Assembly (NCBI GenBank): GCA_963924555.1
Contig: OZ004596.1
Location: forward strand, 6,458,139 to 6,522,138
From: Crambe crambe
Taxonomy: Eukaryota; Porifera; Demospongiae; Poecilosclerida; Crambeidae
Direction: 5' to 3'
DNA: 64,000 bases
Below, one piece after another: positions 63,496-64,000 of the stretch. Position 1 is the first letter of the stretch, and each line of letters begins with the position of its first letter. The translations under genes and the position numbers were made by a program. The notes under the pieces were generated by a model. That model was not told the DNA's origin. It saw nothing but the letters and a program-made list of their open reading frames with translations, and ran no database searches.

Positions 63496-64000
63496 TTTCT
63501 CGTGTATATTCAGAGTAGTGTTTGGCTACCACTGTGTTAAGCATATTTCACCATAAACAGCAAGTTTGTGCAGCACTATATGGGAAGTGATTGGGGATGT
63601 GCCAAATGGCAGTCTAAGGAATATTCAGATTGACTTGGGTAGTATAATGAAATACATTTGTATATTCACAAGTGAATATTCGAAAAAGAAATCAGTAAGT
63701 GTAATCACTAACACATTTTGGCCACTATGAGTAGTTTGTAGCTAGAACAATTTTCTTGCATCTAGCCTCGTCCCCAGGCTCTCAATGAAGGGGCGGGGCG
63801 AGAGAAGAAGAGAGAGCCTAGTATCCACTGCACATCCTGTTAAGGCCACTTAAAATTAATTATTAGTTTCTCATCCTTACCACATCCTGTTTTTAATGCG
63901 GTGTGCGGGTACTTATTATTTATTATGTAACCTGTTTATTTTAGGAAATAGAACAAGGTCAACAGTACAAAGTATTACACTGAATATTAAATATGAATGA
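63496..64000. other. 3' flank of the Crinkler-like gene
   Basis: Positions 63619-63657 repeat, with one or two changes, the coding end of the gene at 63447-63485 (ATTCAGATTGACTTGGGTAG). Near 63763 lies CTAGCCTCGTCCCCAGGCTC, a dispersed repeat end also seen at 46802. No gene is visible before the window ends. Confidence 0.6.

Overview
This window is nuclear DNA from an animal. Every gene on the left reads as a clear metazoan orthologue, and each is cut by short GT-AG introns, often only 45-70 bp. Genes are extremely dense: about 17 genes in the first 43.4 kb, with stop-to-stop gaps down to 14 bp and start-to-start gaps down to 35 bp. The combination of compact introns, shared bidirectional promoters, a TTC28-type TPR/CHAT protein and an animal gene set including liprin-beta fits a demosponge (an Amphimedon-like genome) best. 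That assignment is inference; no ribosomal or mitochondrial marker is present.

Layout from left to right: TTC28-like TPR/CHAT protein (+); serine/threonine dehydratase (+); liprin-beta (-); oxysterol-binding protein (-); POP5 of RNase P/MRP (+); SBDS (-); MOCS3 (+); peroxisomal AAA ATPase PEX6 (-); a membrane-anchored STAND-type ATPase/repeat protein I cannot name (-); LIS1 (+); two ERK-type MAP kinases tail to tail (+ and -); a yippee-like zinc protein (+); the U-box cyclophilin PPIL2 (-); LUC7L3 (+); ESS2 (+); a SEC14-like CRAL-TRIO/GOLD protein (+); and a large kinase gene (-).

The kinase gene is the strongest discovery candidate. Its N-terminus is a ULK/TBK1-type kinase domain followed by a probable ubiquitin-like and helical scaffold region. 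Its C-terminus looks like the 'claw' domain of the autophagy scaffold FIP200/ATG11. The exons splice together in frame on one strand, which would place an autophagy-initiation kinase and its scaffold in a single protein.

From 43.4 to about 59.1 kb the window changes character. It is a repeat field with no convincing gene, full of diverged dispersed blocks, minisatellites and at least two families of TA-flanked inverted-repeat elements. For both families a pre-insertion (empty) version of the flanking repeat lies in the same window. The right edge (59.1-63.5 kb) holds a six-exon gene for a 582-residue protein with a degenerate Crinkler-like kinase fold, preceded by a duplicated block that looks like alternative leader exons.

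The ERK-YPEL-PPIL2 neighbourhood matches the human 22q11.2 order PPIL2-YPEL1-MAPK1. Several other genes here have human counterparts on 22q or 12q24, so the window appears to preserve an ancient animal linkage block.
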